Shown here piece by piece: positions 1 through 9,251 of a DNA stretch of 58,897 nt; within the stretch, counting starts at the first letter, position 1, and the number at the start of each line of letters is the position of its first letter. Under the pieces are notes generated by a model. The model was given only the letters and a program-made list of their open reading frames with translations, did no database searches and was not told where the DNA came from. The DNA is taken from assembly GCA_030698405.1 (NCBI GenBank), contig JAUYMU010000120.1, positions 1 to 58,897 on the forward strand, read 5' to 3'. The position numbers and the translations under genes are program-made. The stretch is from Bacteroidota bacterium (GTDB lineage Bacteria > Bacteroidota > Bacteroidia > Bacteroidales > Prolixibacteraceae).

Positions 1-340
1 CCTGTTTCCACGAATCGTTTCCTGATGCTGTTTTTTCAAGCAGAAAAATTTCGTCGTGGTATTTTTTTTTGCCACCACGCCACGGCAATCCGTCTTCGAA
101 ATTAGCGCCACCGGCAACCATAATAAAATCACCATGCGTTCCCGCAATCGGTCCTGCAAGCCCAGGTTGAACAGAATCGCCTAAAACGGGCGGCAATGCA
201 GGAAATTCAAAGCTTTTCAGGCTAATCTTTTCCGGGAATGTTGAAACACAAGAGTTTTGAGTAAAAGCTATCATGGTAAAAAGAATTGGCAACAATTTAT
301 TATTTCGAGAAAAACTGCTGCATGTTGAGCGAATTGACAT
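1..340 (-). CDS. nanM: Kelch-type N-acetylneuraminate epimerase/mutarotase, 5' part (NanM-like)
   Basis: The gene runs off the left edge, so only about the first 113 residues are visible. The frame reads LPPVLGD, PGLAGPIAGTHGD, then VAGGANFEDGLPWRGG and KKYHDEIFLLEK. This is the start of the cyclically permuted mutarotase / NanM kelch family, which interconverts alpha and beta N-acetylneuraminate in the periplasm. I chose the ATG at 340 because it gives a hydrophobic segment (LLPILFTMIAFT) followed by a Cys, as in a secreted or lipid-anchored protein. The ATG at 274 would remove most of that segment. With the 340 start the gene overlaps the end of nanA by 41 bp, which fits co-transcription. 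The family call is firm; the exact start is uncertain. Confidence 0.8.
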   Translation of the reverse strand, partial: MSIRSTCSSFSRNNKLLPILFTMIAFTQNSCVSTFPEKISLKSFEFPALPPVLGDSVQPGLAGPIAGTHGDFIMVAGGANFEDGLPWRGGKKKYHDEIFLLEKTASGNDSWKQ

Positions 341-1214
341 CATCAACGAATTTTCCATAATTTTCGACCCATGTATTTTTAACCGGTAAACGGAATTGTC
401 CCATATCGAGACCAACATATTTCATGTAGGCTTTTCCGGTTGCGATGCCGCCGTATTTTCCAAGCAATCGGATCATGTCGATTGACATTTGCTGAAGTTT
501 GCGGGCAGTGGCTAAATCGCCATTATCAAATGCTTCAATTAGTTGATAATAAAGCGGAGCAGCATAGTTGAAGGTACTTCCAACACCGCTGCGCGATCCA
601 AGAACCAGCGCGGAAAGCATGTTTTCGTCGCGGCCCCACATCATGTCGTATTTGCCGTCCATAAAATGGATACAACTCAGGAAATCCATAAAATCTTCGT
701 GCGTGTATTTGATTCCGGCCAGATTGGGAATAATCGGCGCAGCTTCCTGCAGAAAATCGATCATGTTCACATAACAACCGCTCAAAACCGGAATGTGGTA
801 GAAATAAACCGGCATTTGCGGAACAGCTTCAGCCACCAGCGCGCAAAATTCGGCCAATTGTTTTGCCCCGGCTGGTTTAAAATAATAAGGTGCCAGCAAG
901 GCGATGGCATCAACACCGTTTTCGGCTGAATGTTGCGCATTTTCAATACATTCCTTGTAAGAAGTTCCGCCAACCAGCGAGATAACTTTTACGGTTTTTT
1001 TCTCTTTCGACCTGGCAGTCCAGGCTTCGACCGTTTTCATTTTTTCTTTTTGCGTCAGCGAAACACCCTCGCCAGTAGAACCGTTGATGAAAGCTCCGAC
1101 TATTTTGTTCCGTTCCAGAAAATCGTAATATCCTGGAATCGAATCATACATTACTTCATCCTTTGTACTCAACGGTGCAAAAGGAGCAGCGATCAATCCT
1201 TCAATTTTTTGCAT
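300..1214 (-). CDS. nanA: N-acetylneuraminate lyase
   Basis: This 304-residue protein is a class I aldolase of the DHDPS/NAL family that cleaves N-acetylneuraminate to N-acetylmannosamine and pyruvate in the cytoplasm. Visible family signatures are GSTGEG at residues 45-50 (carboxylate binding), Y139 in YFYHIP (the catalytic Tyr) and K169 in GIKYT (the Schiff-base Lys). Length and motif order match bacterial NanA. It has no signal peptide. It starts 21 bp after the esterase stop and overlaps the mutarotase gene. The surrounding sialidase, esterase and mutarotase make sialic acid the likely substrate rather than dihydrodipicolinate precursors. NanE and a HexNAc kinase are not in the window and may lie beyond the left edge. 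Confidence 0.93.
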   Translation of the reverse strand: MQKIEGLIAAPFAPLSTKDEVMYDSIPGYYDFLERNKIVGAFINGSTGEGVSLTQKEKMKTVEAWTARSKEKKTVKVISLVGGTSYKECIENAQHSAENGVDAIALLAPYYFKPAGAKQLAEFCALVAEAVPQMPVYFYHIPVLSGCYVNMIDFLQEAAPIIPNLAGIKYTHEDFMDFLSCIHFMDGKYDMMWGRDENMLSALVLGSRSGVGSTFNYAAPLYYQLIEAFDNGDLATARKLQQMSIDMIRLLGKYGGIATGKAYMKYVGLDMGQFRLPVKNTWVENYGKFVDDVNSLNMQQFFSK

Positions 1215-1235
1215 AATCTTAAAATTTGAATATTC

Positions 1236-3332
1236 TTATTGCTTGTCTATTTTAAATGTCGAGGCAGGCAGTCCTGCTTCATTAACCAGACTCCCTCTTG
1301 AAAATGGATTCCAGCCGTATCTGATTTTTTGTATTTCCATCATTTGTGTTTGAATAACTATTTCTTTTCCTTCTATAGAGGCTTTCGACAGTTTGAAAAT
1401 TCCATCCTGACCAGCGATTTCAATTTCCCGAAGGGGCATATTATCAGAAGTTTTTAACTGGGTTGCATGATTAAACTGAATCCTGATTTGTTCACCGGTC
1501 TGACTGAATTTCAAAACTTCGGGACCGGAAGAAACGAGATGATGCCCATAAACGTTGGCCAGAGCCAGTTTAGCAAATCGTTCTCCGACCTCACGTTTCC
1601 GGATGGGATGGACATTCAACGAATCGCCTAAATCGCTGGTTACAACCATTCCTGAATAAGGAACTGAAAGACTTAATTGCCTCTGAACATCTCTGAAATA
1701 CGGCCAGGAAGGACGGTTTAAACTGGATAACTGGGCAAAATAAAAGGGCAATTCCGGATCATTAAATGTCTTTCGCCATGATTTGACCAAAGCTGGAAAA
1801 GCATTTCTGTAATGTTCGGCATTGTGCGCATTCGACTCGCCCTGATACCAGATTACTCCGCTCACAGGCAATCCGGCTAAATGCTGAATTCCTGCTTCAT
1901 AAATGTAAGCTGGTTCAAAAGGATGGCGTTGCAGTTCATTTTTGCTCAGGGAAATATTTAATTTGGCCCGTTCGCGGCACCAATCCATGATGAAATCGTT
2001 TTGCTTCCATTTGTAGAGGACATCAACCAGCGATGGATCAAACTCCAGTGTTTTCCGGTCGATAAAGGCTTCAACAGGAGCTCCGCCAACAGTCACCTGG
2101 ATGATGCCAATTGGCACATTCAGGTTTTCATTCAGCATTTTTCCGAAGTAATAACCAATGGCCGAAAAATCTGCTGCATTTTCCGGATCACACGATTTCC
2201 ATGTTCCTTCAAAATATTCAAGCTTATTTATTTTATCAAGCGACAACGAATCCCATTTCGCATCATCCGGCCTGACGATGCCCTTCATATTCCATAAACG
2301 AATATTTGGATTGCCCACCTTTGAAATATCGCCTGAAGCGTTTGCCGCATCTTTCAAAGGAAATTCCATGTTCGACTGGCCTACACAAATCCATAAATCT
2401 CCAACCAGAATATCGTTGACCGTTATAGTTTGCTGGCTTCCGGCAGAAACTTTAAGTGTATATGGACCGCCCTCAGGAACCGGATCAAATGTCAATGTCC
2501 AGTCTCCGGATTCGTTGGCAATACATTTTTCTGTCTGTTGATTAAATTCACCAACTATTTCAGAACCGGAATTGGCTTTTCCCCAAATCCTGATGGCTGA
2601 TTTCTGCTGAAAAACCATGTGATTCCTAAAAACCGGAGCCAGTTTCAACCCACCAAAATTCCCGGTAATATGCTGAAAAACTGTTTTCGCAATGATGGCT
2701 GCACCCGACTGATCAGGATGCAGGGCATCTTTGAAAAGATCGGGATGGGAATAAAGCGGCGTATGCAAATCAATCAATCCAACGTTTGCCGCTTTTGCGA
2801 ACTGTTCAATCTCTTGCTGAATCTGCCAGAACCAGTCGCGGGTTCCCGATTTAAATCTTGGGTGTGCATTGAAGATTGGAGTCATCCGGCAAATAAAAAC
2901 CTTTGGCGATTGACCGTCCGAAATCTGAAACGAACGTATGATTTTCAGGTAATCCTCAATAAAATCATCCCTGAAATTGGGCCAGTTTCGCGGATCGGTG
3001 TCGTTCAACCCCAAATGGATGATTACCAATTGTGGTTTAAAGTCCAACGCACGCTGATATTCATCGGTCAGGATGTAAGGCCGATGCCCTTTGCTTAGTA
3101 AAGTCGTTCCGCTGACCCCAAAATTTTCAACTTGATAGGATGAACCAAGCAGCGCCTGCAATTGCGCCGGATAGGATTGCGATTCCGGATTTCCAAGGCC
3201 TAAACCTTTGGTGACCGAATCGCCAATACAAGCCACACGTATTTTTTGATCAGAACTTTGACTGAATCCAAATCCGGATATTGCAGTCAAAAAACTGATC
3301 AGCAAAAAATATATTTGAACCCGGTATTTCAT
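1236..3332 (-). CDS. nanS: Two-domain sialate O-acetylesterase
   Basis: This 698-residue exported esterase has a signal peptide (about residues 1-25, ending GFGFSQ). The N-terminal SGNH/GDSL hydrolase domain has GDSV at 37-40, GLNDTD at 108-113 and the Asp-x-x-His pair DALHP at 202-206. The second, SASA-type domain has GQSNME around 318-323 and WYQGES near 495. Two-domain esterases of this plan occur in Bacteroidetes nan loci, where they remove O-acetyl groups that block sialidase. Both catalytic sites look intact. The gene lies 21 bp upstream of nanA on the same strand and about 300 bp after the hexosaminidase, across a hairpin-rich spacer. Activity on 9-O-acetyl sialate is inferred from the family and the locus. 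Confidence 0.88.
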   Translation of the reverse strand: MKYRVQIYFLLISFLTAISGFGFSQSSDQKIRVACIGDSVTKGLGLGNPESQSYPAQLQALLGSSYQVENFGVSGTTLLSKGHRPYILTDEYQRALDFKPQLVIIHLGLNDTDPRNWPNFRDDFIEDYLKIIRSFQISDGQSPKVFICRMTPIFNAHPRFKSGTRDWFWQIQQEIEQFAKAANVGLIDLHTPLYSHPDLFKDALHPDQSGAAIIAKTVFQHITGNFGGLKLAPVFRNHMVFQQKSAIRIWGKANSGSEIVGEFNQQTEKCIANESGDWTLTFDPVPEGGPYTLKVSAGSQQTITVNDILVGDLWICVGQSNMEFPLKDAANASGDISKVGNPNIRLWNMKGIVRPDDAKWDSLSLDKINKLEYFEGTWKSCDPENAADFSAIGYYFGKMLNENLNVPIGIIQVTVGGAPVEAFIDRKTLEFDPSLVDVLYKWKQNDFIMDWCRERAKLNISLSKNELQRHPFEPAYIYEAGIQHLAGLPVSGVIWYQGESNAHNAEHYRNAFPALVKSWRKTFNDPELPFYFAQLSSLNRPSWPYFRDVQRQLSLSVPYSGMVVTSDLGDSLNVHPIRKREVGERFAKLALANVYGHHLVSSGPEVLKFSQTGEQIRIQFNHATQLKTSDNMPLREIEIAGQDGIFKLSKASIEGKEIVIQTQMMEIQKIRYGWNPFSRGSLVNEAGLPASTFKIDKQ

Positions 3333-3411
3333 CTTTTTTATTGTATTTATGCGAATTAAGTGTTAAAAACTGGACACAAATTATTTATATTTCAACTATT
3401 AAGCACTTTAT

Positions 3412-3595
3412 TGAACCCACTTCGGGGTTCACTTGTGCTTTATTATTTTACCCCGCACTTCGTACGGGGTTATTCAAATTAAACCACATTCGTGGTTCCC
3501 AGGAGAAAAAATCCTGAAAGGATTTAATCTGAATAACCGCGGGTGTAAACCCGTGGTAAATAGAACGATGAGACTTAGAACCCCAAAGTGGGTTC
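3412..3595. repeat. Cluster of six short hairpins (REP-like) between operon genes
   Basis: The 300-bp gap between GH20 and the esterase holds no gene. It contains six close palindromes: 3412-3431 (TGAACC arms), 3450-3470 (ACCCCG/CGGGGT), 3482-3497 (AACCAC/GTGGTT), 3510-3524 (AATCCT/AGGATT), 3536-3557 (CGGGT/ACCCG core) and 3578-3595 (GAACCC/GGGTTC). The first and last share the GAACCC stem. This resembles dispersed repetitive palindromic elements common between Bacteroidetes genes. As it lies within a probable transcript, it could form stable RNA stems that affect mRNA ends. Mobility is not shown. Confidence 0.7.
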
Positions 3596-3632
3596 AATTT
3601 AAAACGATATCTCAACCCTTAATTCACATTAT

Positions 3633-5609
3633 TTATTTACCGACAGAAAATTTAAGCCGTTCAATTTCTTTTACCTGTTCATTTTCAATGCGTACAGGCA
3701 CGAATGTGAGCATCCATTTCCAGGAGGTTCCGCCTTGTGGCACTTTCAGCAAAACTTCGTTCCAGCCTTTTTTCAGGCTGATTTTTGTTGGTTTCCTGAA
3801 GGAATAATTCTCGTCCGAAAATGGAATTTCTTCCGTTTTTTCAGTCAATCCGGGATTTTTCCAGATTGGTGGTTCTACTATTTTTCCATTTAGCCATACC
3901 TTTGGATTGGTGTTGTGCCATTGTCCTTGCTGTGGAAACGGTCCGCCACGTCTTCCTCCTGAACGCGACCAGTCGTGGAACCCAATCCAGCAGTCCACTT
4001 CCTGATTTTTTGGCGACCAAATATTGGTAGTTGCATAAACGGTTCCCTGCTTTTCAGAAAAATGAGATGGAAATCCGAAGGAATGCCTGATGTGAATGGT
4101 TCCGCCGTAATACGGTCCGGTCCAGGTATTTTTTTTGCCGTCAATGGTATAATTTTCCTGAATACTGTTTTCTACCGGAAACGACCGGTTCAAATCTCCT
4201 CCATTATCAAACGGGCCGATTATTTTCCATTCGATCTTTGATTGCTTCACATACGGAAAAGGTTTATTCTGAAAATAGCGGTCACGATGAACGGCCAATC
4301 GTTCTTCAAATTCCTGAAACTCGTTATACAATGGGTTTTCAGGAGAAGGAAGTTTTGCCAGATAGTCTTCTCCAAAATCAACAGACTGACCTTTCCACGA
4401 AGTTTCGCTGTAAGTCAGCATTCCGGGATAAACTGGATTTTGCCGGATAATATCGTATTCGTCATTCACATTATTGTCGTTCCAGCAACACAAAATACCA
4501 CCTAAACGCATCGAATCGCCTTGTGCAGCGCCACAAATCCGGTCGAAATAAAGCTGGCTAACTCCGGCAAATGGGTCAAGGTGATTGAGGTAATTGAGCC
4601 GCGAATCAAGATAACGATGCCGGTCTTTCGGTTTCCCTGCTGACGACCAAAGTTGAGTGATGGAAGTAGTATCATTTTCAATATGCTGTCCTGGACTCCA
4701 AACGATTACTTCCCTATTGTGAGATTTTACCCGTTCGACTACCGCTTTCAAAAGTCCGTCAGCAGGACGTTCGTGTTTTGACCAGACTTCGTCGGTACCC
4801 AGATGGATGTAGGGCATTTTTTCTTTTGGAACAAGCCTGCACAACTCGTCAATCAGATCAAGCAAAATTGGTTTTACCCGTGCATCGCTCATCGAATCAA
4901 TTGCAAATGCTTTTCTGAAGGCTTCACAATGTCCGGGAATATCAAATTCAGGAATAAGTGTAATGTACCTTTCACCGCAATAATTGACCAGTTCAAGAAA
5001 ATCTCCCTGCGAATAATATTTTCCGGGTTGGCGGCTCATCGATGACGCAGCGCTAAGTTGTGGATATTTTTTGCTCTCCAGCCGCCATCCGGGATTATCG
5101 GTCAGATGAAGATGAAAAACGTTAAACTTGTAGGTTGCCATGACGTCAATCTGTTCTTTCAGCATCGGCAACGACTGAAAATTCCGGCCAACATCCTGCA
5201 TAAAACCACGAATCTGAAAAGCCGGCCAATCGGTTATTTCACAACCAGCAACAAACTGCTTTCCGTTTTCAGAAAACGTTAATTGTTTGATGGTCTGCTG
5301 TCCACGGAAAAGTCCCTTTGAGGTTTTGGCCTGAAGTATTACCGAATCAGCATCGACTTTCAAAATATATGCTTCGTCCTGATTGATGGAAACTTCCGGA
5401 AGATTAGCCACAATTCGCTGAATTATGCGTGATTCGTTTCCCTTAATTTTAAAATTTTGCTTGTTCCAGGCAATTTTTTGCGGCATTGGAATTAAAGCCG
5501 GGACATCAGTTGTTTGCGATTGTCCACATACATTCTGCAGCAGAAAAAAGAAAAGTACAAGTGCCCCAATCACTTTTACGAAACTATATTTAATATCCCG
5601 AATGATCAT
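3633..5609 (-). CDS. Beta-N-acetylhexosaminidase, GH20
   Basis: This 658-residue exported enzyme starts with a signal peptide (residues 1-30, ending NVCGQ). An N-terminal GH20b-like domain precedes a TIM barrel that opens with RGFMQDVGRNF near 134. The catalytic Asp-Glu pair is D273-E274 in HLGTDEVW, the GH20 signature for substrate-assisted hydrolysis of terminal GlcNAc or GalNAc. DNPGWRLESKKYP, near 171-183, is also typical. From about residue 470 an added beta-rich C-terminal domain follows, perhaps a binding module. Its place between sialidase and esterase suggests it removes HexNAc exposed after desialylation. It is separated from the sialidase by a MITE-like element and from the esterase by the hairpin cluster. 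Linkage preference cannot be read from sequence. Confidence 0.9.
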   Translation of the reverse strand: MIIRDIKYSFVKVIGALVLFFFLLQNVCGQSQTTDVPALIPMPQKIAWNKQNFKIKGNESRIIQRIVANLPEVSINQDEAYILKVDADSVILQAKTSKGLFRGQQTIKQLTFSENGKQFVAGCEITDWPAFQIRGFMQDVGRNFQSLPMLKEQIDVMATYKFNVFHLHLTDNPGWRLESKKYPQLSAASSMSRQPGKYYSQGDFLELVNYCGERYITLIPEFDIPGHCEAFRKAFAIDSMSDARVKPILLDLIDELCRLVPKEKMPYIHLGTDEVWSKHERPADGLLKAVVERVKSHNREVIVWSPGQHIENDTTSITQLWSSAGKPKDRHRYLDSRLNYLNHLDPFAGVSQLYFDRICGAAQGDSMRLGGILCCWNDNNVNDEYDIIRQNPVYPGMLTYSETSWKGQSVDFGEDYLAKLPSPENPLYNEFQEFEERLAVHRDRYFQNKPFPYVKQSKIEWKIIGPFDNGGDLNRSFPVENSIQENYTIDGKKNTWTGPYYGGTIHIRHSFGFPSHFSEKQGTVYATTNIWSPKNQEVDCWIGFHDWSRSGGRRGGPFPQQGQWHNTNPKVWLNGKIVEPPIWKNPGLTEKTEEIPFSDENYSFRKPTKISLKKGWNEVLLKVPQGGTSWKWMLTFVPVRIENEQVKEIERLKFSVGK

Positions 5610-5668
5610 TTTTTTTATTTTTCATGAGTATCTGGTTGTTTGGCGATATTCAAAGTATAGATGTCAAT

Positions 5669-5806
5669 TATCCTTTGCCGTTTGCCTTTAGGCAACGGGT
5701 TGAAATTAAATGGTGATACTGGGCTTTAGCCCAAAATACTGTGGCTAAAGCCTTTGCCTATGGTCTCTGACTTGTCCGTCCCGATGGATCGGGATGGCAA
5801 AGGATA
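5669..5806. mobile_element. MITE-like element with 11-bp terminal inverted repeats
   Basis: A 138-bp non-coding segment is bounded by a perfect 11-bp inverted repeat, TATCCTTTGCC at 5669-5679 and its complement at 5796-5806. Internally it contains hairpins: CCGTT..GCCT/AGGCAACGG, TGGGCT/AGCCCA and CCCGAT/ATCGGG. A related sequence with the same TATCCTTTG arms lies at 50383-50445. No transposase and no clear target duplication are visible. It may be a miniature element or a complex REP unit. Confidence 0.55.
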
Positions 5807-5834
5807 GCTTGGATAAACAATAGGATATCCATTT

Positions 5835-7508
5835 TTATTTTTTAACCAATGAACCCAATACATCTGAAACCGGAATTTTTTGAAAATAAAGGTCTTTCAC
5901 TCCCTCGTAAAGGATTCCGATGGTCATATCATCCACCATGCTCATGCACGAATAGCCGTACCCGGATTCCGAATTTAATTCAACCTGATAGGTTTGAGGC
6001 CAGGTCAATCCTCCGTCCAGACTGGCTTTGATGGTCATGTGGCTGCGCTCGGTTTTGCTGTCGGGGTTGGAGAAAAACAGTACTTGCTGCATTTTTCCGT
6101 TGATTTCCAGATCGGCGCTGATGATGCTGGCCATGCAATTTGGTTCCTGCAAAGCCGAGTTTGACGATTTGTGTGTGATCCAGGTTTTACCCAAATCAGT
6201 TGTAACTGCCACTGCCCTGCCGTTGGTTTCGCCCTTATCGGTGCGGTTGCGGTCGTCGCGCATATTCAGCATCAGGCTTCCATCCGCCAATTCAACTACC
6301 TGCGCTTCGGTAGTATTCGATTTGGCACCGGTTCCAATTTGCCACGTGTTTCCCTGATCTTTACTGTAAACGATGGTTGAATGACAGGTAAATTGTCCGC
6401 CGTCAAGCGCTTTTGTTCCCAGTTCAGCCTTAAACTGTGCCGGAAAAACCAATGTTCCGTCAGTCATTGTAATTCCGCGACCAGGCCCTTGCAAAAGCAA
6501 CTGCCATGCGGGATCTTTAATTTGTTCGGTTATATTAATTGGTTGCGACCAGGTAAGGCCATCGTCGGTACTTTTGGTCAGGATAAACTGACCAGTTTCT
6601 TCAGGCTTCATTCCCGGTTTTGAAGCCCACCACAACATTTTATCAGGAGCAGAACCGCTCATCCAGAGCGCTGCCACCCAAATTGTATTTGTTTTGTGGT
6701 CATAAAGTACGCATGGATCGCCAATCCCATTCAGCCGTTGTGAACGGCCGCCGTATTCGCCCATGTCCATAATTACTTTCATGGGTTGCCAGGTCTGACC
6801 ACCATCGGTACTGCGGCTCATGCCAATGTCAACATCTTCCTGAAGGTCTTTGCTGTTGTTGTAACGGTTGTCGTAAACGGCAATCAGCGTTCCTTTGTTG
6901 GTGGTCACCAAACCGGGAATACGGTAAGTATCAGTTTTGTCCTGACCAGCAGCCCGCAGCACCATTTTAGGTCGGAAAATAAATTTTCCGGCAGGAGCGA
7001 CTTCAATTGCATCATGATTTTTGAACGACAATTTTACTTTTTCAACCTGAAAACGGGTAAGCAAATCAGGATTGACATTCATCCCAATATCGAATTTCAG
7101 GAAATGAGTGCCAGTACCCAATTCGCGGGTTCCTTTAATTCTTGTTTTTTGAACCGGATTTTTCGTTGTGCCAAATAAAACATTGGTTTCCGAACCTTTT
7201 ACAGCGCCTGCATAATTAGCTGAAATTGATACTACTCCGGAAAACCTGCTGCCATCAGAAAATGAAATTTCTATCTGATTCAAGATCACTGACCCATTTT
7301 CAGGAGTGACAGTGAATTGCAATTCCATAACTCCGGCATTTTCAACTCCGGCGTTTAACGGCAAGTGGGCTTGTTTTAATTCTGCCGGATTTACGCTGGC
7401 TGCATTGGTAACCATGGCGCCATCTTTTTCACACTGTGGCGAAGTAAGCAGAAGTAAAAAAAGCAATAAAGTATTCAGGATTGTCATAGCGAATTGTTTG
7501 AGTTGCAT
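5835..7508 (-). CDS. nanH: Sialidase (exo-alpha-sialidase), GH33
   Basis: This secreted sialidase cleaves terminal sialic acids from glycoconjugates. I prefer the start at 7508 (MQLKQF) because it puts a hydrophobic signal directly at the N-terminus, ending LLLLTSPQC, which could be lipid-anchored. The frame is open back to an ATG at 7532. An N-terminal beta-sandwich (about 45-180, BNR-associated type) precedes the six-bladed propeller. YRIP, the family's arginine-bearing motif, is near residue 195, and five Asp-boxes follow (STDGGQTW, STDDGLTW, SKDQGNTW, TTDLGKTW, SLDGGLTW). EPNC and the late Tyr/Glu region look normal. It lies about 145 bp after the susD stop on the same strand. It would release the sialic acid that nanA consumes. 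Confidence 0.92.
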   Translation of the reverse strand: MQLKQFAMTILNTLLLFLLLLTSPQCEKDGAMVTNAASVNPAELKQAHLPLNAGVENAGVMELQFTVTPENGSVILNQIEISFSDGSRFSGVVSISANYAGAVKGSETNVLFGTTKNPVQKTRIKGTRELGTGTHFLKFDIGMNVNPDLLTRFQVEKVKLSFKNHDAIEVAPAGKFIFRPKMVLRAAGQDKTDTYRIPGLVTTNKGTLIAVYDNRYNNSKDLQEDVDIGMSRSTDGGQTWQPMKVIMDMGEYGGRSQRLNGIGDPCVLYDHKTNTIWVAALWMSGSAPDKMLWWASKPGMKPEETGQFILTKSTDDGLTWSQPINITEQIKDPAWQLLLQGPGRGITMTDGTLVFPAQFKAELGTKALDGGQFTCHSTIVYSKDQGNTWQIGTGAKSNTTEAQVVELADGSLMLNMRDDRNRTDKGETNGRAVAVTTDLGKTWITHKSSNSALQEPNCMASIISADLEINGKMQQVLFFSNPDSKTERSHMTIKASLDGGLTWPQTYQVELNSESGYGYSCMSMVDDMTIGILYEGVKDLYFQKIPVSDVLGSLVKK

Positions 7509-7652
7509 GTTAAAATCTGCACCGAATAGCAAAACGTATTCAGACTTTCTAAATATAATCTATTTGAAAATAAAAATTAAGTAAGAGCCTGTTTCCAGGC
7601 CCTTACTCATTGGCCTTTAACCAAATCTATAAACTAAATCGCGAAAGATCAT

Positions 7653-9218
7653 TTAATTGGCTGGTTTTGCAGTTGCATAACCTGGTGTTTGATTTACCAG
7701 TGGATCATTGGTCCAGATCGCTTTTTCGATCGGCCATAAAATCATGTGAGCTTTGGTGGCTTTGTCCAAAACGCCATATCTGTGATTGGTATTTTTGAAC
7801 ACCAATGGATCGGAGCCATATTTCATTCTTCGTAAATCGTACCACGATTTACCTTCATAAACAAACTCTTTCATACGTTCAGAATAGATTGCTAATTCGT
7901 TTTTGTCTTTGGTTGAATTTACAAAAGGAGTTGGATCAACACCGGGAGCAAATGCACGGTCGCGAATTTGCTTGATGTAGCTGGATGGATCGCCTCCTTC
8001 AGCATTGGCAATTTCTGCCAGCATCAGCACTCTGTCGGCTTCGCGGTAAATGGGCCAGTCGCTGGTAAAATACCGTTTGTTGGCGCTAATTGTTCCGAGG
8101 AATTTAACCAATGCGGTATTTCTAACATCAACCTTGTAAGGAGTTTTGGTTACTTTGTAATAATCATAGAAAGTAACATCTCTTCTTTTATCAGCCACAT
8201 TGTACGCTTTAAACAATTCGAAAGTATAACCGTACCGTTGAATGATCTGCTGTGAATTCGGAGCTGCAATCACCAAAGGATCGACGAGTAGTGAACCACT
8301 TGCAAGTGAATCTTTGTAGTGCAGGTTGTCGAAATTGAATGTTGAATACGTATATGCGGCAACTCCACCCATTTCGGCTTCACCAACCAGGTAGCGGATA
8401 TTCAGAATAATTTCAGCATTGTCTTTTTGGTTGTAGGCGAACACATTGGCAAAAGCGGTTTGCAGCGAGCTTCCTGTAATGGCGTTCAGCGCTGATTTTG
8501 CTTCGGTTAAATCGGCGGTTGCACCATATACTTTTGCCGACCATAAATAAACATCGCCTTTCAGCATCAAAGTGGCTTTTGGACTCCACTGGCTTTTTCC
8601 TGCCGGGCTTGGTAAAGCGCCAAATGCGGTTACTGATTTGGTAATATCTGCCTTAATTGCCGCCAGGGTTTCGGCTTCGGTCGCTCTGGCTTTGCGCAAA
8701 AGTACCGGATCGGTATTTCCGTTCAATACTTCAGGCTCAAGACGAAGCGGTACACCACCGTAGGTGCGAAGCAAATGGAAATAATAAAAAGCTCTCAATC
8801 CATAAGCCTGACCCAATAGATAATTCTTTTTATCGGCTGTCAGGAATGTTATTGCTTCTGTCTTTTGGATAAAAAGATTCAGCTGTAAAATGGGACCGTA
8901 AAATCCGGCCCATGATCCAATTCCTGCTGAATTTTCGTCAATGCGCTGCTCGATAATCTGCAATTCATTCAACGAGGTATTCTGGCGATCGACATTGCTG
9001 TAAATACCCGAACGCATTTCTCCAAGTCGAACAAACATAAACTGATTGTCTCTAAGCTGCTTGTGGATGCCAACCATAAAGTTGACAACCTGTGATTCAT
9101 TCTGCCAGAAGTTCCCGTCACCGAAATAATCTACCGGAGCAAGATCAAGTGTATCCTCACACGAGGCAGCAGTAAGTGAAATAATTACCGCCAGAATTAA
9201 ATACTTTATATTTTTCAT
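7653..9218 (-). CDS. SusD/RagB-type glycan-binding lipoprotein (NanU-like)
   Basis: This protein of about 521 residues is the surface glycan-binding partner of the adjacent SusC. The N-terminus is a lipoprotein signal, with hydrophobic YLILAVIISL then TAASC, so the mature protein starts at Cys about 20. The early LDLAPVDYF segment, the helical TPR-like body and the late segments LMLAEIANAEGG, RDRAFAPG and YEGKSWYDLRRMKYG are characteristic SusD features. The C-terminal WPIEKAIWTNDPLVNQ ending is also typical. I chose the second Met (MKNIKYL) as start. It begins 33 bp after the susC stop, the usual SusC-SusD arrangement. Placement next to GH33, esterase and nanA suggests it captures sialic acid or sialylated glycans; that specificity is inferred. 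Confidence 0.93.
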   Translation of the reverse strand: MKNIKYLILAVIISLTAASCEDTLDLAPVDYFGDGNFWQNESQVVNFMVGIHKQLRDNQFMFVRLGEMRSGIYSNVDRQNTSLNELQIIEQRIDENSAGIGSWAGFYGPILQLNLFIQKTEAITFLTADKKNYLLGQAYGLRAFYYFHLLRTYGGVPLRLEPEVLNGNTDPVLLRKARATEAETLAAIKADITKSVTAFGALPSPAGKSQWSPKATLMLKGDVYLWSAKVYGATADLTEAKSALNAITGSSLQTAFANVFAYNQKDNAEIILNIRYLVGEAEMGGVAAYTYSTFNFDNLHYKDSLASGSLLVDPLVIAAPNSQQIIQRYGYTFELFKAYNVADKRRDVTFYDYYKVTKTPYKVDVRNTALVKFLGTISANKRYFTSDWPIYREADRVLMLAEIANAEGGDPSSYIKQIRDRAFAPGVDPTPFVNSTKDKNELAIYSERMKEFVYEGKSWYDLRRMKYGSDPLVFKNTNHRYGVLDKATKAHMILWPIEKAIWTNDPLVNQTPGYATAKPAN

Positions 9219-9251
9219 AATCATCTATTTAGATAATATTGTAATTTCTAA

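Noticed and set aside
3412-3595. Possible CRISPR array from evenly placed repeats
   Set aside because: The units differ from each other, are palindromes and have no equal spacers or cas genes.
3433-3807. Plus-strand open frame of 124 codons across the GH20 end and hairpin array
   Set aside because: It runs through palindromic repeats and opposite to the GH20 gene, with no family features.
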